The position numbers and the translations under genes were made by a program. Below, piece after piece: positions 49,597-58,301 of a stretch of 64,000 nucleotides of DNA. The notes below the pieces were generated by a model that searched no databases, was not told the DNA's origin, and saw only the letters and a list, made by a program, of their open reading frames with translations. How positions within the stretch are numbered: position 1 is the stretch's first letter; every line of letters starts with the position of its first letter. Origin of the DNA: Streptomyces guryensis (lineage in GTDB: Bacteria > Actinomycetota > Actinomycetes > Streptomycetales > Streptomycetaceae); NCBI RefSeq assembly GCF_021261325.1, contig NZ_JAJSBI010000017.1:62001-126000 (forward strand), given 5' to 3'.

Positions 49597-49989
49597 ATGA
49601 GACGCATCGCCCTGGTCACCCTCGTCGTCGACGACTATGACGAGGCGATCCGCTTCTACACCGAGGCACTCGGATTCCGGCTCGTCGAGGACGCGCCGCG
49701 CCCGGACGGCTCCCGCTGGGTCGTCGTCCAGCCCGGAACCGAGGCGCCGGGCACGGCCCTGCTGCTGGCCCGGGCCAGGAACGAGGCGCAACGCGGCCGG
49801 GTCGGGGACCAGACCGGCGGGCGCGTCGGCTTCTTCCTGCACACCGACGACTTCGCCCGCGACCATGCCCGCATGCTCGCCGCCGGTGTGACCTTCCTGG
49901 AGGAGCCGCGCCACGAGCCGTACGGTTCGGTCGCCGTCTTCCAGGACCTGTACGGCAACCGCTGGGACCTGCTCCAGCCCGCCGGCTGA
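49597..49989 (+). CDS. VOC-family (glyoxalase-like) protein
   Basis: A 130-residue protein with two beta-alpha-beta-beta-beta halves: RIALVTLVVDDYDEAIRFYT, then EALGFRLVED (~3-32), and RVGFFLHTDDFARDHARML then EPYGSVAVFQDLYGNRWDLL (~78-125). The final Asp-x-x-Gly-Asn-x-Trp-Asp is the standard ending. Metal-binding dioxygenase, resistance or isomerase roles are all possible. The start at 49597 (AAAGG 6 bases upstream) matches the family; the frame extends further upstream without homology. Confidence 0.87.
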   Translation: MRRIALVTLVVDDYDEAIRFYTEALGFRLVEDAPRPDGSRWVVVQPGTEAPGTALLLARARNEAQRGRVGDQTGGRVGFFLHTDDFARDHARMLAAGVTFLEEPRHEPYGSVAVFQDLYGNRWDLLQPAG

Positions 49990-50038
49990 CGACCCTCCTC
50001 CCGCCGTTCTGAACCATCGCTCAAGGAAAGACCTCGCC

Positions 50039-51109
50039 ATGACTGCTACGCGCATAGACTCCGAAGTGATCCGCCGTCTGCCCAAGGCCGTCCTGCACGA
50101 CCACCTCGACGGCGGCCTGCGCCCCGCCACCGTGGTGGAACTCGCGGATGCGGTCGGCCACACCCTGCCCGCCACCGACCCGGACGAGCTGGCCGCCTGG
50201 TTCTTCGAGGCCGCCAACTCCGGTGACCTGGTGCGCTACATAGCCACCTTCGAGCACACCCTCGCCGTGCTGCAGACCCGTGAGGGCCTGCTGCGCGTGG
50301 CCGAGGAGTACGTCCTCGACCTGGCCGCCGACGGTGTCGTCTACGCCGAGGTGCGCTACGCCCCCGAGCTGAACACCAACGGTGGTCTGACCCTGCCCGA
50401 GGTCGTCGAGGCCGTCCAGGAGGGTCTCGCCGCCGGTATGGCCAAGGCGGCCGCGGCCGGTACCCCGGTCCGTGTCGGCACCCTGCTGTGCGGCATGCGG
50501 ATGTTCGACCGCGTCCGAGAGGCCGCCGACCTCGCCGTGGCCTACCGTGACGCCGGTGTCGTCGGCTTCGACATCGCCGGCGCCGAGGACGGCTTCCCGG
50601 CCGCCGACCACCTGGACGCCTTCGAGCACCTGCGCCGGGAGACTGTCCCGTTCACCATCCACGCCGGCGAGGCGTTCGGCCTGCCCAGCATCCACCAGGC
50701 CCTGCAGGTGTGCGGCGCCCAGCGCCTCGGCCACGGTGTGCGCATCACCGAGGACATCGTCGACGGCAAGCTCGGCCGGCTCGCGGGCTGGGTCCGGGAC
50801 CGCCGTATCGCCCTGGAGATGTGCCCGACCTCCAACCTCCAGACCGGGTGCGCCCCTTCGATCGCCGAGCACCCGATCACCGCCCTGAAGGACCTCGGCT
50901 TCCGCGTCACCCTCAACACCGACAACCGTCTGGTGTCGGGCACCACGATGAGCCGCGAGATGTCCGTGCTGGTGGAGGAGGCGGGCTGGACGGTCGAGGA
51001 CCTGCGCACGGTCACGGTCAACGCCCTGAAGAGCGCGTTCATCCCGTTCGACGAGCGCAAGGCCCTCATCGAGGACGTCGTCCTGCCGGGCTACGAAGCC
51101 GCGCTCTGA
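50039..51109 (+). CDS. add: Adenosine deaminase
   Basis: A 356-residue TIM-barrel zinc enzyme that converts adenosine to inosine for purine salvage. The metal and catalytic motifs are present: HDHLDGGLRP (~20, the HxHxDG motif), HAGEAFG (~205), LGHGVRI (~228) and NTDNRLVSG (~292). The last is usually NTDD, with the final Asp as Asn. MCPTSNLQTG is also typical. Its codon use is richer in CGT/GGT than the neighbours, a mark of higher expression. Its 3' end overlaps the convergent DinB-like gene by 19 bases. Confidence 0.93.
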   Translation: MTATRIDSEVIRRLPKAVLHDHLDGGLRPATVVELADAVGHTLPATDPDELAAWFFEAANSGDLVRYIATFEHTLAVLQTREGLLRVAEEYVLDLAADGVVYAEVRYAPELNTNGGLTLPEVVEAVQEGLAAGMAKAAAAGTPVRVGTLLCGMRMFDRVREAADLAVAYRDAGVVGFDIAGAEDGFPAADHLDAFEHLRRETVPFTIHAGEAFGLPSIHQALQVCGAQRLGHGVRITEDIVDGKLGRLAGWVRDRRIALEMCPTSNLQTGCAPSIAEHPITALKDLGFRVTLNTDNRLVSGTTMSREMSVLVEEAGWTVEDLRTVTVNALKSAFIPFDERKALIEDVVLPGYEAAL

Positions 51110-51606
51110 AGCAGCCCTCGTACATAGGCGGCCTGTCCGACGTGCTGAAGATCGTCGGACAGGACGCTCACCAGCCGCACGCCCAGGGTGACCGGGGGAT
51201 CCCAGCGTTCGTCGACGACTCGTTCCAGATCCTTGGCCGCCAGCTCCCGCAGGACGCCCAGGCTCTGCGTGTGCACGGCGTCGTAATAGCCGGTCAGCAG
51301 ATCACCGGAGTCGACCCGCACCTCGGCGACCTTCGCGGAACTGTGCCCGTACCCGATGTCGCCGCGTGGCAGGTCCAGCCCGAAGCGCTTCTCCCAGTCC
51401 TGTGTGAGCCACACCTGGTCGAGCCCGAAGGCGTCGGCCACGTGGTCGTCCTGGACCCGGGCGAGATGCCAGACCAGCCACGCGATGGAGTTGGTGTCCG
51501 CGGTGGGACGGGCGTTGAGCGCGTCCGAGCCGAGGCCGTCGACGACGGCGCGGACCTCTTCCTGGATGCGGCTGAACCCGTCACTGAGGATGTCCTTGGC
51601 ATGCAT
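51091..51606 (-). CDS. DinB/mycothiol-transferase-like (DUF664) protein
   Basis: A 171-residue four-helix metal-binding protein. Histidines in AWLVWHLARVQDDHVAD (~43-60) and SDDLQHVGQAAYVRGLL (~148-164) form the three-His site of the DinB superfamily. In actinobacteria members transfer mycothiol or bacillithiol-like thiols to electrophiles for detoxification; the substrate is unknown. The start at 51606 is chosen because upstream codons lie inside the LysR gene end. Confidence 0.85.
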   Translation of the reverse strand: MHAKDILSDGFSRIQEEVRAVVDGLGSDALNARPTADTNSIAWLVWHLARVQDDHVADAFGLDQVWLTQDWEKRFGLDLPRGDIGYGHSSAKVAEVRVDSGDLLTGYYDAVHTQSLGVLRELAAKDLERVVDERWDPPVTLGVRLVSVLSDDLQHVGQAAYVRGLLQSAAS

Positions 51607-51623
51607 GCATCCACCATCGCCCA

Positions 51624-52517
51624 TCACGTCCCGTGCTGCGTGCCATGTTCCAGAAGCGCCATCAGGGCCCGGGCCGCCGGACTGGTCGCCTGCGGCGGCG
51701 GCAGCAGCGCCACCGTCTCGTAGACCGCGTCGCCGGTGCCCTTCACCGGCAGGGCGGTGAGCGCCTCCCGTTTGTGCCGGAAGTGCCGGGGCACGACCGC
51801 GATGCCGAGGTTCTCGTCCACCAGGTCCAGCAGGCTGTGCACGTCGTTCACCTCCAGCGCCACGGTGCGCCGTACGCCTGCCGCGGCGAAGGCCGTGTCG
51901 GTGGTGCGGCGCGGCCCCCAGTCGGGGTGGAAGTCGACGAACACCTCCCCGCCGAGCTCCTCCGGCGTGACCGCCGCGCCGCCCGTCGCCAGGCGGTGGG
52001 TCGGGTGGCACAGCACCGTCATCGGCTCACCGGTCAACGACACCGAACGCAGCTGATCGGTGTCCGCCTGCGTCCGGTAGGCGAACGCCAGGTCCAGGCG
52101 CCCGGCCGCCACCTCCTCCGCCAGCGCGCCCGAGCCCGCCTGCCGCAGCCGTATCTCCACATCGGGGTGGCGCCGCCGGAACGCGGCGAGCAGCCCCGCC
52201 ACATGCACCCCCGCGATGCACTGCTCGGTGCCCAGCGCGAGCGTCCCGCGCAGCACGCCCTGCACGGCGGCGACCGCCTCGTGGGCGGACCGCACCTGCG
52301 CCAGGATCCGCTCCGCCTCGCCGAGCAGCGCCCGCCCCGCCTCCGTGAGCGTGACCCGGCGGGTCGTCCGCACGAACAGCGGGGTCTGCAACTCCCGCTC
52401 CAGCGCCCGGACCGAGGCCGACAGCCCCGACTGGGACACCATCAGCCGTTCCGCCGCCCGGGTGAAGTGTTGGTCCTCGGCGACCGCGACAAAGTGCTGG
52501 AGATGGCGCAGTTCCAT
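51624..52517 (-). CDS. LysR-family regulator
   Basis: A 297-residue LysR protein. Winged helix: MELRHLQHFVAVAEDQHFTR, then RLMVSQSGLSASVRALEREL (~1-45). Effector domain from ~90 (GTLALGTEQCIAGVHVAGLL). Ligand unknown. It is divergent from the aldo/keto reductase at 52656, which is its most likely target. The start at 52517 fits the family, though the ribosome site is poor. Confidence 0.88.
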   Translation of the reverse strand: MELRHLQHFVAVAEDQHFTRAAERLMVSQSGLSASVRALERELQTPLFVRTTRRVTLTEAGRALLGEAERILAQVRSAHEAVAAVQGVLRGTLALGTEQCIAGVHVAGLLAAFRRRHPDVEIRLRQAGSGALAEEVAAGRLDLAFAYRTQADTDQLRSVSLTGEPMTVLCHPTHRLATGGAAVTPEELGGEVFVDFHPDWGPRRTTDTAFAAAGVRRTVALEVNDVHSLLDLVDENLGIAVVPRHFRHKREALTALPVKGTGDAVYETVALLPPPQATSPAARALMALLEHGTQHGT

Positions 52518-52655
52518 AATTGAGAAGCCTATCCGCTCAATCCCATCGCATTCTCCTGTTGGACCACTGCCCGCAGGTCGCGAAAGATATGGGGTGCCGG
52601 CTTCCCTGAAGTTCCGGGAATCCGAACATCGTGTGCCAACCCCTCTGGAGTCGCG

Positions 52656-53648
52656 TTGTACACCGCACACCCCGACCGTTACGCGGACCTGCCCTACCGG
52701 CGCACCGGACGCAGCGGCCTGAAGCTTCCCGCGATCTCGCTCGGTCTGTGGCACAACTTCGGTCCCGACCGTTCCGTCGAGACCCAGCGGGCCATCCTGC
52801 GCCGCGCCTTCGACCTCGGCGTCACCCACTTCGACCTGGCCAACAACTACGGCCCGCCCCCCGGCGCGGCCGAGTCCGCGCTCGGTGAGTTCCTGAAGGC
52901 GGATTTCGCCCGGTACCGCGACGAACTGGTCATCTCCACCAAGGCCGGCTACCTGATGTGGCCGGGCCCGTACGGCGAGTGGGGCTCCCGCAAGTACCTG
53001 CTGTCCTCGCTCGACCAGAGCCTTGATCGGATGGGCCTGGACCACGTCGACATCTTCTACTCGCACCGCCCCGACCCGGAGACTCCCCTGGAGGAGACGA
53101 TGGGCGCCCTGCACTCGGCGGTCCAGCAGGGCAAGGCGCTGTACGTCGGCATTTCCAACTACGGCGCGGACCAGACCCGCGAGGCCGCCCGCATCCTCGG
53201 TGAGCTGGGCACTCCGCTGCTGATCCACCAGCCGCGCTACTCGATGCTGGACCGCCGGCCCGAGGAGGAGGGCCTCCTGGACGCCCTCGACGAGCTCCAG
53301 GTCGGCTCCATCGTCTTCTCCCCGCTGGAGCAGGGCCTGCTCTCCTCCCGCTACCTCGACGGCATCCCGGAGGACTCTCGGGCGGCGAGCGACAGCCCCT
53401 TCCTGAAGTCGGACGCGATCACCGAGGAACTGGTCGGGAAGCTGCGCGCACTCGACGAGATCGCCAAGGGCCGCGGTCAGACCCTGGCCCAGCTGGCCCT
53501 GGCCTGGGTGCTGCGCGGGGGCCGGGTGACCTCCGCCCTGGTCGGTGCGAGCAGCGCGCAGCAGATCGAGGACAGCGTCGCGGCCACCCGCAACCTGGAC
53601 TTCGATGCCGAGGAACTGGCCCGCATCGACGCGATCCTCCAGGCGTAG
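52656..53648 (+). CDS. Aldo/keto reductase (YghZ-like)
   Basis: A 330-residue NADPH-dependent reductase close to the L-glyceraldehyde-3-phosphate reductase/YghZ and potassium-channel beta-subunit group. Motifs: THFDLANNYGPPPGAAESAL (~57-76, Asp and Tyr), VISTKAGYLMWPGPYGEWGS (~92-111, Lys), DIFYSHRPDPETPLEET (~131, His), GISNYGADQT and a C-terminal VGASSAQQIEDSVAA. Start TTG at 52656 with GGAG 6 bases upstream; no ATG fits. The YghZ-type role is methylglyoxal or triose detoxification. Confidence 0.87.
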   Translation: MYTAHPDRYADLPYRRTGRSGLKLPAISLGLWHNFGPDRSVETQRAILRRAFDLGVTHFDLANNYGPPPGAAESALGEFLKADFARYRDELVISTKAGYLMWPGPYGEWGSRKYLLSSLDQSLDRMGLDHVDIFYSHRPDPETPLEETMGALHSAVQQGKALYVGISNYGADQTREAARILGELGTPLLIHQPRYSMLDRRPEEEGLLDALDELQVGSIVFSPLEQGLLSSRYLDGIPEDSRAASDSPFLKSDAITEELVGKLRALDEIAKGRGQTLAQLALAWVLRGGRVTSALVGASSAQQIEDSVAATRNLDFDAEELARIDAILQA

Positions 53649-53658
53649 GCTCCTGGCC

Positions 53659-53686
53659 CCCCGGAGGCGGGCCGCCGCCTCCGGGG
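53659..53686 (+). terminator. Hairpin after the aldo/keto reductase gene
   Basis: CCCCGGAGGCGG and CCGCCTCCGGGG form a perfect 12-bp stem with a 4-base loop, 10 bases past the stop. Confidence 0.75.
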
Positions 53687-53881
53687 CGTCGGCCCGCTGC
53701 CGTACGACCGGGCCGACGTGCTCTCCGCGCCGTGGCCCGGCACAAGGCGTCGGCTGCGGCACCTGATGCACGGCGCCCCGGGGCGCCCGTGACATACCTT
53801 GCTGAGCCGGCGCATGAGCCGGCGGCCCGCGCCTCCAGCAACGCCTTCAGCCGCACGGTCGGCGTCGCGCCCGGGAGGCCG

Positions 53882-54169
53882 TCAGGAGTTCAGCCGCTCC
53901 TCCAGGTGCACGGTCACCCTGTCGCCCTCGCCCTTGCCGATGGCCCTGCGGATGTCGGCCTTCACCGGCAGTTTGTGCGTGCCGTCGCCCAAGGCCATGA
54001 ACGAGCTGCGGAAGGGGTGCCCGTCGATCGTTCCGCGGACCTTGACGAGCCCGCGGGTACCGAAGAACTCGACGCTCTTCGGCCAGACGAGAAAGGTCCA
54101 GCCGCCGTCACTCGGGCTCTTGCGCAGGACGGCGGTGAACTCCTCGTCCAGTTCGGTGGTCGTGGTCAT
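53882..54169 (-). CDS. DUF1905-domain protein
   Basis: A 95-residue beta-barrel protein. FLVWPKSVEFFGTRGLVKVR (~26-45), GHPFRSSFMALGDGTHKLPV (~50-69), KADIRRAIGKGEGDRVTVHL (~70-89). This is the DUF1905 (AphA-like) fold, often paired with a YdeI domain in longer proteins; no reaction is known. GGAGGA lies 6 bases before the ATG at 54169. Confidence 0.87.
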   Translation of the reverse strand: MTTTTELDEEFTAVLRKSPSDGGWTFLVWPKSVEFFGTRGLVKVRGTIDGHPFRSSFMALGDGTHKLPVKADIRRAIGKGEGDRVTVHLEERLNS

Positions 54170-54239
54170 GATCGTTCCTCCGCTCGCGGTGGTCACCTAC
54201 TCAACGGACCGCCGCGAGCGCGGAAACTCATCGCACAGC

Positions 54240-54623
54240 TCAGGCCCCGGCGGGCACCCGGTCCAGGAAGCCGAGTACCGAGCGGATGCGGCCGTCGGGG
54301 GCCAGCGTGATCACGTCGAAGCCGGCCACGGGCGCCGAGCCGTCGGTCTCGCTCACCAGCTCCCAGGAGAAACGCGCCGTGTCGTGATGGCCGTCCACCG
54401 CGCCGGTCAGCCGGAAGGCGAACCCCGGGAACTGCCCGTGCGCCGCGGTGATCAGGGCCGCGATCCCGTCGTGGCCGCTGACATCGGCGAGCGGGTCGGT
54501 GTACGTGCCGTCCGTGGCCCAGGCGGCGGCGACCGCCTTCGCCAGCGCCTCCGGCTCGCCGGCGTTCCAGGCCTCGAAGTATCGCGCGACGGCGTTCTCG
54601 TGACGGTCGGTGTTCACGGACAT
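54240..54623 (-). CDS. NTF2-like/SnoaL-type protein
   Basis: A 127-residue cone-shaped alpha+beta protein: VARYFEAWNAGEPEALAKAV (~12-31), YTDPLADVSGHDGIAALITA (~41-60), then the beta sheet ending DGRIRSVLGFLDRVP. Typical of small enzymes or ligand binders of the polyketide cyclase/limonene epoxide hydrolase fold; function open. GGAGG lies 10 bases before the ATG. 70 bases upstream of the DUF1905 gene and possibly co-transcribed with it. Confidence 0.85.
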   Translation of the reverse strand: MSVNTDRHENAVARYFEAWNAGEPEALAKAVAAAWATDGTYTDPLADVSGHDGIAALITAAHGQFPGFAFRLTGAVDGHHDTARFSWELVSETDGSAPVAGFDVITLAPDGRIRSVLGFLDRVPAGA

Positions 54624-54946
54624 GGGAAATCAGCCTCCATCGAGGTAGTAGCTGCTGGTCAGGCCCGGATTCGCGGTTGTGGCGACCCGGTACGGCAACC
54701 ATGCCCGGTGCATGAGCGACCGTCGATTACCCCTCGGGTAATGGCGGCACTCGAAGGATTTCGGCCAACTACCCCTGTGAATATGCCAGGAGACTGGCCG
54801 GAAAGTCGTGGTGACAGTGTTTCAGTAGTGAACATACTCAACAGTCAAGGGACTTCACGGCGAGCGAAGACGCCATCACGGACAGCACATGAGCCGCACC
54901 GAAAGCGAGGCCGGCCGAAAGGCGAGCGAGCAGCGGGGGAGCGAAC
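54624..54946. other. Divergent intergenic region, 323 bases
   Basis: No gene is supported. It contains a small palindrome TTACCC-CTC-GGGTAA (54727-54741) and an AT-richer stretch (54770-54845) that probably holds promoters for the NTF2-like gene (left) and the TTA-containing gene (right). Confidence 0.5.
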
Positions 54947-55357
54947 GTGCACGACGAGTTCTTATGCCACGTCACGGCTTACGGGACCTGCGGAGGCGAG
55001 CGTATCGGTGTGCCTTTAGGTACTTACAGGGCTCCCACTCTCGCCCTCGCCCTGTGGTGGCTGCGCGACCGCGCGAACTGGATCGCCGACCGTCTCGACC
55101 CTCAACCCGAGGCGGAGCACTTCCCGCCGAGCTCGCTCGTCCCCGTCGCCGACACCGTGCCCGACGTACCGGCCGTACTGCGCTCATGGTGCCGCAACGT
55201 CGCCCAACAGGAGCTGGTCGCCGACGAGTTGGCGGCGGGGCACCTGGTGCGGATCGCGACGAGAGACGAGACCACCGAGTACGAGCTGCTGGCCGAGTCC
55301 GTCGACGCACTGCGCATGCAGCGGACCGTCCCGGCGCTCGTCCTGCCCGTCGGCTGA
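54947..55357 (+). CDS. Conserved hypothetical protein with two TTA codons
   Basis: A 136-residue protein. The N terminus reads MHDEFLCHVTAYGTCGGERI; the middle has ALALWWLRDRANWIADRL (~34-51) and the end is ADGLRMQ/PALVLPVG-like and hydrophobic. I recognise no domain. Codons 6 (54962-54964) and 24 (55016-55018) are both TTA, and the first 30 codons use other rare codons (CCT, ACT, AGG), unlike the rest. The GTG start has GGGGGAG 5 bases upstream. It stands 59 bases before the FHA-ABC transporter operon. Confidence 0.75.
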   Translation: MHDEFLCHVTAYGTCGGERIGVPLGTYRAPTLALALWWLRDRANWIADRLDPQPEAEHFPPSSLVPVADTVPDVPAVLRSWCRNVAQQELVADELAAGHLVRIATRDETTEYELLAESVDALRMQRTVPALVLPVG

Positions 55358-55416
55358 GCTGTGGCGGTGAGCGCCACGCCGGGCGCACATGTGGACGAAT
55401 CGGTAGAATTCTCGTC

Positions 55417-57756
55417 ATGGCAGAGCGGCCTGTCGCGCCGGCTGCGCCCGAACTCGTCCTGGAGACCGAGGCGGGTTCCACGGTGATGAGTCCGGGCCGC
55501 GACTACCACGTCGGACGCGACCCGTTGAGCGACATCGTCATCGACGACGCACGGGTCTCGTGGCACCACGCGGTGCTGCGCCCCGAGGCCGGCCGCTGGA
55601 CCATCGAGGACGAGAACAGCACCAACGGAACCTTCGCCGACGGCCGCCGCATCCACGAGCGGGGTGTGGGCCCCGGCAGCGTCATCCGCTTCGGCAACCC
55701 GTCCGACGGGCCGTGCGCCGTCCTCGTCAGCCCTCCGGCACCGGTCCCCGAGCGCCCCTCCGTGGTGTCGATGCCCGCCCTGACCGGCACCTTCCGGCGG
55801 CCCACCACCGTACGGCCGCTGCCCGCCCGCAGCGTCCGCATCGGCCGCGCCGCCGACAACGACCTGGTCATCGACGACCTCGTGGTCTCCCGGTTCCACG
55901 CCGAACTGCGCGCCCTGCCCGACGGCAGCTACGAGATCGCCGACCTGGGCAGCCACAACCACACGTTCCTCAACGGCTCGCCCGTCACCGTGGCCCCGAT
56001 CGGAGCGGGCGACATCGTCGGTATCGGCCACTCCGCGTTCTGCCTCGTCGGCGACCAGCTGCAGGAGTACGTCGACACCGGCGAGGTCTCCCTCGACGTG
56101 CAGGACCTCACCGTCGCCGTCGACCGCGGCCGCAAGACCCTGCTCGACCACGTGTCGTTCCCGGTGGGGGAGAAGTGCCTGCTCGCGGTCGTCGGCCCGA
56201 GCGGCGCCGGCAAGTCCACGCTCCTGAACGCCCTCACCGGGCAGCGGCCCGCCGACCACGGCACCGTGCTCTACGACGGGCGCGACCTCTACCGCGACTA
56301 CGCCGAGCTGCGCCAGCGCATCGGCCTCGTCCCGCAGGACGACATCCTGCACGCCCAGCTGACCGTCCGCAGCGCCCTGTCCTACGCCGCCGAGCTGCGC
56401 TTCCCGCAGGACACCGCCAAGGCCGAGCGCCGGGCCCGGGTCGACGAGGTCATCCGCGAACTCGGCCTCGAGCAGCGCGCGGGCCAGCCCGTGCACAGCC
56501 TGTCCGGCGGACAGCGCAAAAGGGTCAGCGTGGCCCTGGAGCTGCTGACCAAGCCGTCGCTGCTCTTCCTCGACGAGCCGACCTCCGGCCTGGACCCCGG
56601 CATGGACCGCTCGGTGATGCACATGCTGCGCGGACTCGCCGACGACGGCCGCACCGTCATCGTCGTCACCCACAGCGTGCTGAGCCTCGACGTGTGCGAC
56701 CGGCTCCTGGTGCTCGCGCCCGGCGGCCGCATCGCCTACTACGGCCAGCCCGAGGACGCCCTGGCCTTCTTCGGCTTCGAGCAGTGGCCGGAGGCCTTCG
56801 AGGCCTTCGAACACGACGACCGCGACTGGGCCGGCGACTACCGCTTCTCGCCGTTCCACCGGCACTACGTCACCGAAGCGAGCGCCCAGCCCCGCGTACC
56901 CCGCTCGGGCCCGGTCGTGATCACCCCGCCCGCCCGGCCCCGCAGCCGGGGCGCCCAGCTCGGCACGCTGGTGCGCCGCTACACCTCCGCGCTCGGCGCC
57001 GACCGCACCTTCCTCGCCATCATGATCGCCCTGCCGTTCGTGATGGGCGCCATGGCCCGCGCCCTGGCCGGCAGCAAGCTCACTCAGGAGACCGCGATGA
57101 ACGCGCTCCTCATCCTGTGTGTCGGCGGAGTCCTCACCGGCGCGGCGAACGCCGTGCGCGAACTCGTCAAGGAACGCACCATCTACCAGCGCGAGCGGGC
57201 CGTGGGCCTGTCCAGATCGGCGTACCTGATGTCGAAGGTCGTCGTCCTGGGCACGATCACCGTGCTGCAGGCCGTGGTGCTCACCCTCGTGGCCCTCCTG
57301 GGAGTCGACCTCAACGCGCCCGGCGGCGAAGGCGTGTTGATGCCGCCCCTTGTCGAAATCACCGTCGCCGTCGCCCTGCTGGCGTTCACGGCGATGACGC
57401 TCGGCCTGCTGGTGTCGGCGCTGGTGCGCAAGGAGGAGGTGACGATGCCGCTGCTGGTGCTGCTCGCCATCGTCCAGGTCGTCTTCTGCGGCGCCCTGCT
57501 GAAGCTCCACGGAGTGCCGGGCCTGGAGCAGCTGTCCTGGCTTGTGCCCTCCCGCTGGGCGCTCGGCGCGATGGCCGGCACCGTCGGCCTGGCGCGGATC
57601 GTGCCCGGCGACCTGACCGGCGATCCGCTGTTCAGGCACTCGGCCGGGGTGTGGCTGCTGAACATCGCCATGCTGGTGGTGCTCTCGGCGGTCTTCTGCT
57701 TCGCCGTCTCCCGGCTGCTGCGCCGGCACGAACCCGCCGTGATGCGGAAGTCGTGA
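55417..57756 (+). CDS. Double-FHA ABC transporter (ABCG/Rv1747-like)
   Basis: A 779-residue half-transporter. FHA domain 1 (~20-100: VGRDPLSDIVIDDARVSWHH, ENSTNGTFADG) and FHA domain 2 (~125-215: IGRAADNDLVIDDLVVSRFH, LGSHNHTFLNG) would bind phosphothreonine. The ABC ATPase (~225-455) has Walker A VVGPSGAGKSTLLNALTG, signature LSGGQRKRVSVALELL and Walker B LLFLDEPTSGLD. The ABC-2 membrane domain (~520-770) has six helices. The layout equals Mycobacterium Rv1747, which kinase PknF phosphorylates. It overlaps the next gene by 1 base, in an operon with a kinase. Confidence 0.92.
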   Translation: MAERPVAPAAPELVLETEAGSTVMSPGRDYHVGRDPLSDIVIDDARVSWHHAVLRPEAGRWTIEDENSTNGTFADGRRIHERGVGPGSVIRFGNPSDGPCAVLVSPPAPVPERPSVVSMPALTGTFRRPTTVRPLPARSVRIGRAADNDLVIDDLVVSRFHAELRALPDGSYEIADLGSHNHTFLNGSPVTVAPIGAGDIVGIGHSAFCLVGDQLQEYVDTGEVSLDVQDLTVAVDRGRKTLLDHVSFPVGEKCLLAVVGPSGAGKSTLLNALTGQRPADHGTVLYDGRDLYRDYAELRQRIGLVPQDDILHAQLTVRSALSYAAELRFPQDTAKAERRARVDEVIRELGLEQRAGQPVHSLSGGQRKRVSVALELLTKPSLLFLDEPTSGLDPGMDRSVMHMLRGLADDGRTVIVVTHSVLSLDVCDRLLVLAPGGRIAYYGQPEDALAFFGFEQWPEAFEAFEHDDRDWAGDYRFSPFHRHYVTEASAQPRVPRSGPVVITPPARPRSRGAQLGTLVRRYTSALGADRTFLAIMIALPFVMGAMARALAGSKLTQETAMNALLILCVGGVLTGAANAVRELVKERTIYQRERAVGLSRSAYLMSKVVVLGTITVLQAVVLTLVALLGVDLNAPGGEGVLMPPLVEITVAVALLAFTAMTLGLLVSALVRKEEVTMPLLVLLAIVQVVFCGALLKLHGVPGLEQLSWLVPSRWALGAMAGTVGLARIVPGDLTGDPLFRHSAGVWLLNIAMLVVLSAVFCFAVSRLLRRHEPAVMRKS

Positions 57757-58301
57757 TGGCGACCCCCGGCTTCCGGCCCACCCACGTCGTCCCGCAGCAG
57801 GGCATGCCCGCCTGGGAGCAGCCCGATCCGGCCCGTCCCACCGTGCCCCTCGATCCGCTGCTGCCGGTCCAGCTCGTCGAGCGGCGCGGCGACTGGGGGC
57901 AGGTGCTGTGCGCCAACGGCTGGTCCGCCTGGGTCGACGGCCGCTTCCTGGTCGCCGTACCCCAGGACCCGCCCGCCACCGGCGGCCCCCAGGCCCGCAC
58001 CGCCGACCCGCGCCCCCTGCTCGCCCGCACCGAACAGACCCTGGCCCGCTACCGCACCGCGGTCGAGGAACTGGCCCGCGGCGGCCTCGACGGCGAGTCC
58101 TTCCGCGGCCGTACGCAGGGGCTGCGCATCGGGGTCGTCGTCGACGGCGAGTCCGTGTGGCTGTACGACACCGAGCAGGGACGGTGGGTGTACGGCGACG
58201 GGAAGGGCCTGAGCACGTACGCCACCGACGACGGCCCCCGCGTCGCACCGGCAGGCCCCGGCCACGCGCCCACCCAGGTCGTGACCCCCGATGGTCCGTG
58301 A
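57756..58301 (+). CDS. SH3-like/hypothetical protein of the FHA-ABC operon
   Basis: A 181-residue soluble protein. Residues ~30-65 (PVQLVERRGDWGQVLCANGW, then SAWVDGRFLVAV) look like a bacterial SH3 domain, followed by a helix (LLARTEQTLARYRTAVEELA) and a beta segment GVVVDGESVWLYDTEQGRWV (~135-155). No known family name is assigned. Its ends overlap the transporter (1 base) and the kinase (11 bases), so its function is tied to them; it may be an adaptor or a kinase substrate. Confidence 0.75.
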   Translation: MATPGFRPTHVVPQQGMPAWEQPDPARPTVPLDPLLPVQLVERRGDWGQVLCANGWSAWVDGRFLVAVPQDPPATGGPQARTADPRPLLARTEQTLARYRTAVEELARGGLDGESFRGRTQGLRIGVVVDGESVWLYDTEQGRWVYGDGKGLSTYATDDGPRVAPAGPGHAPTQVVTPDGP

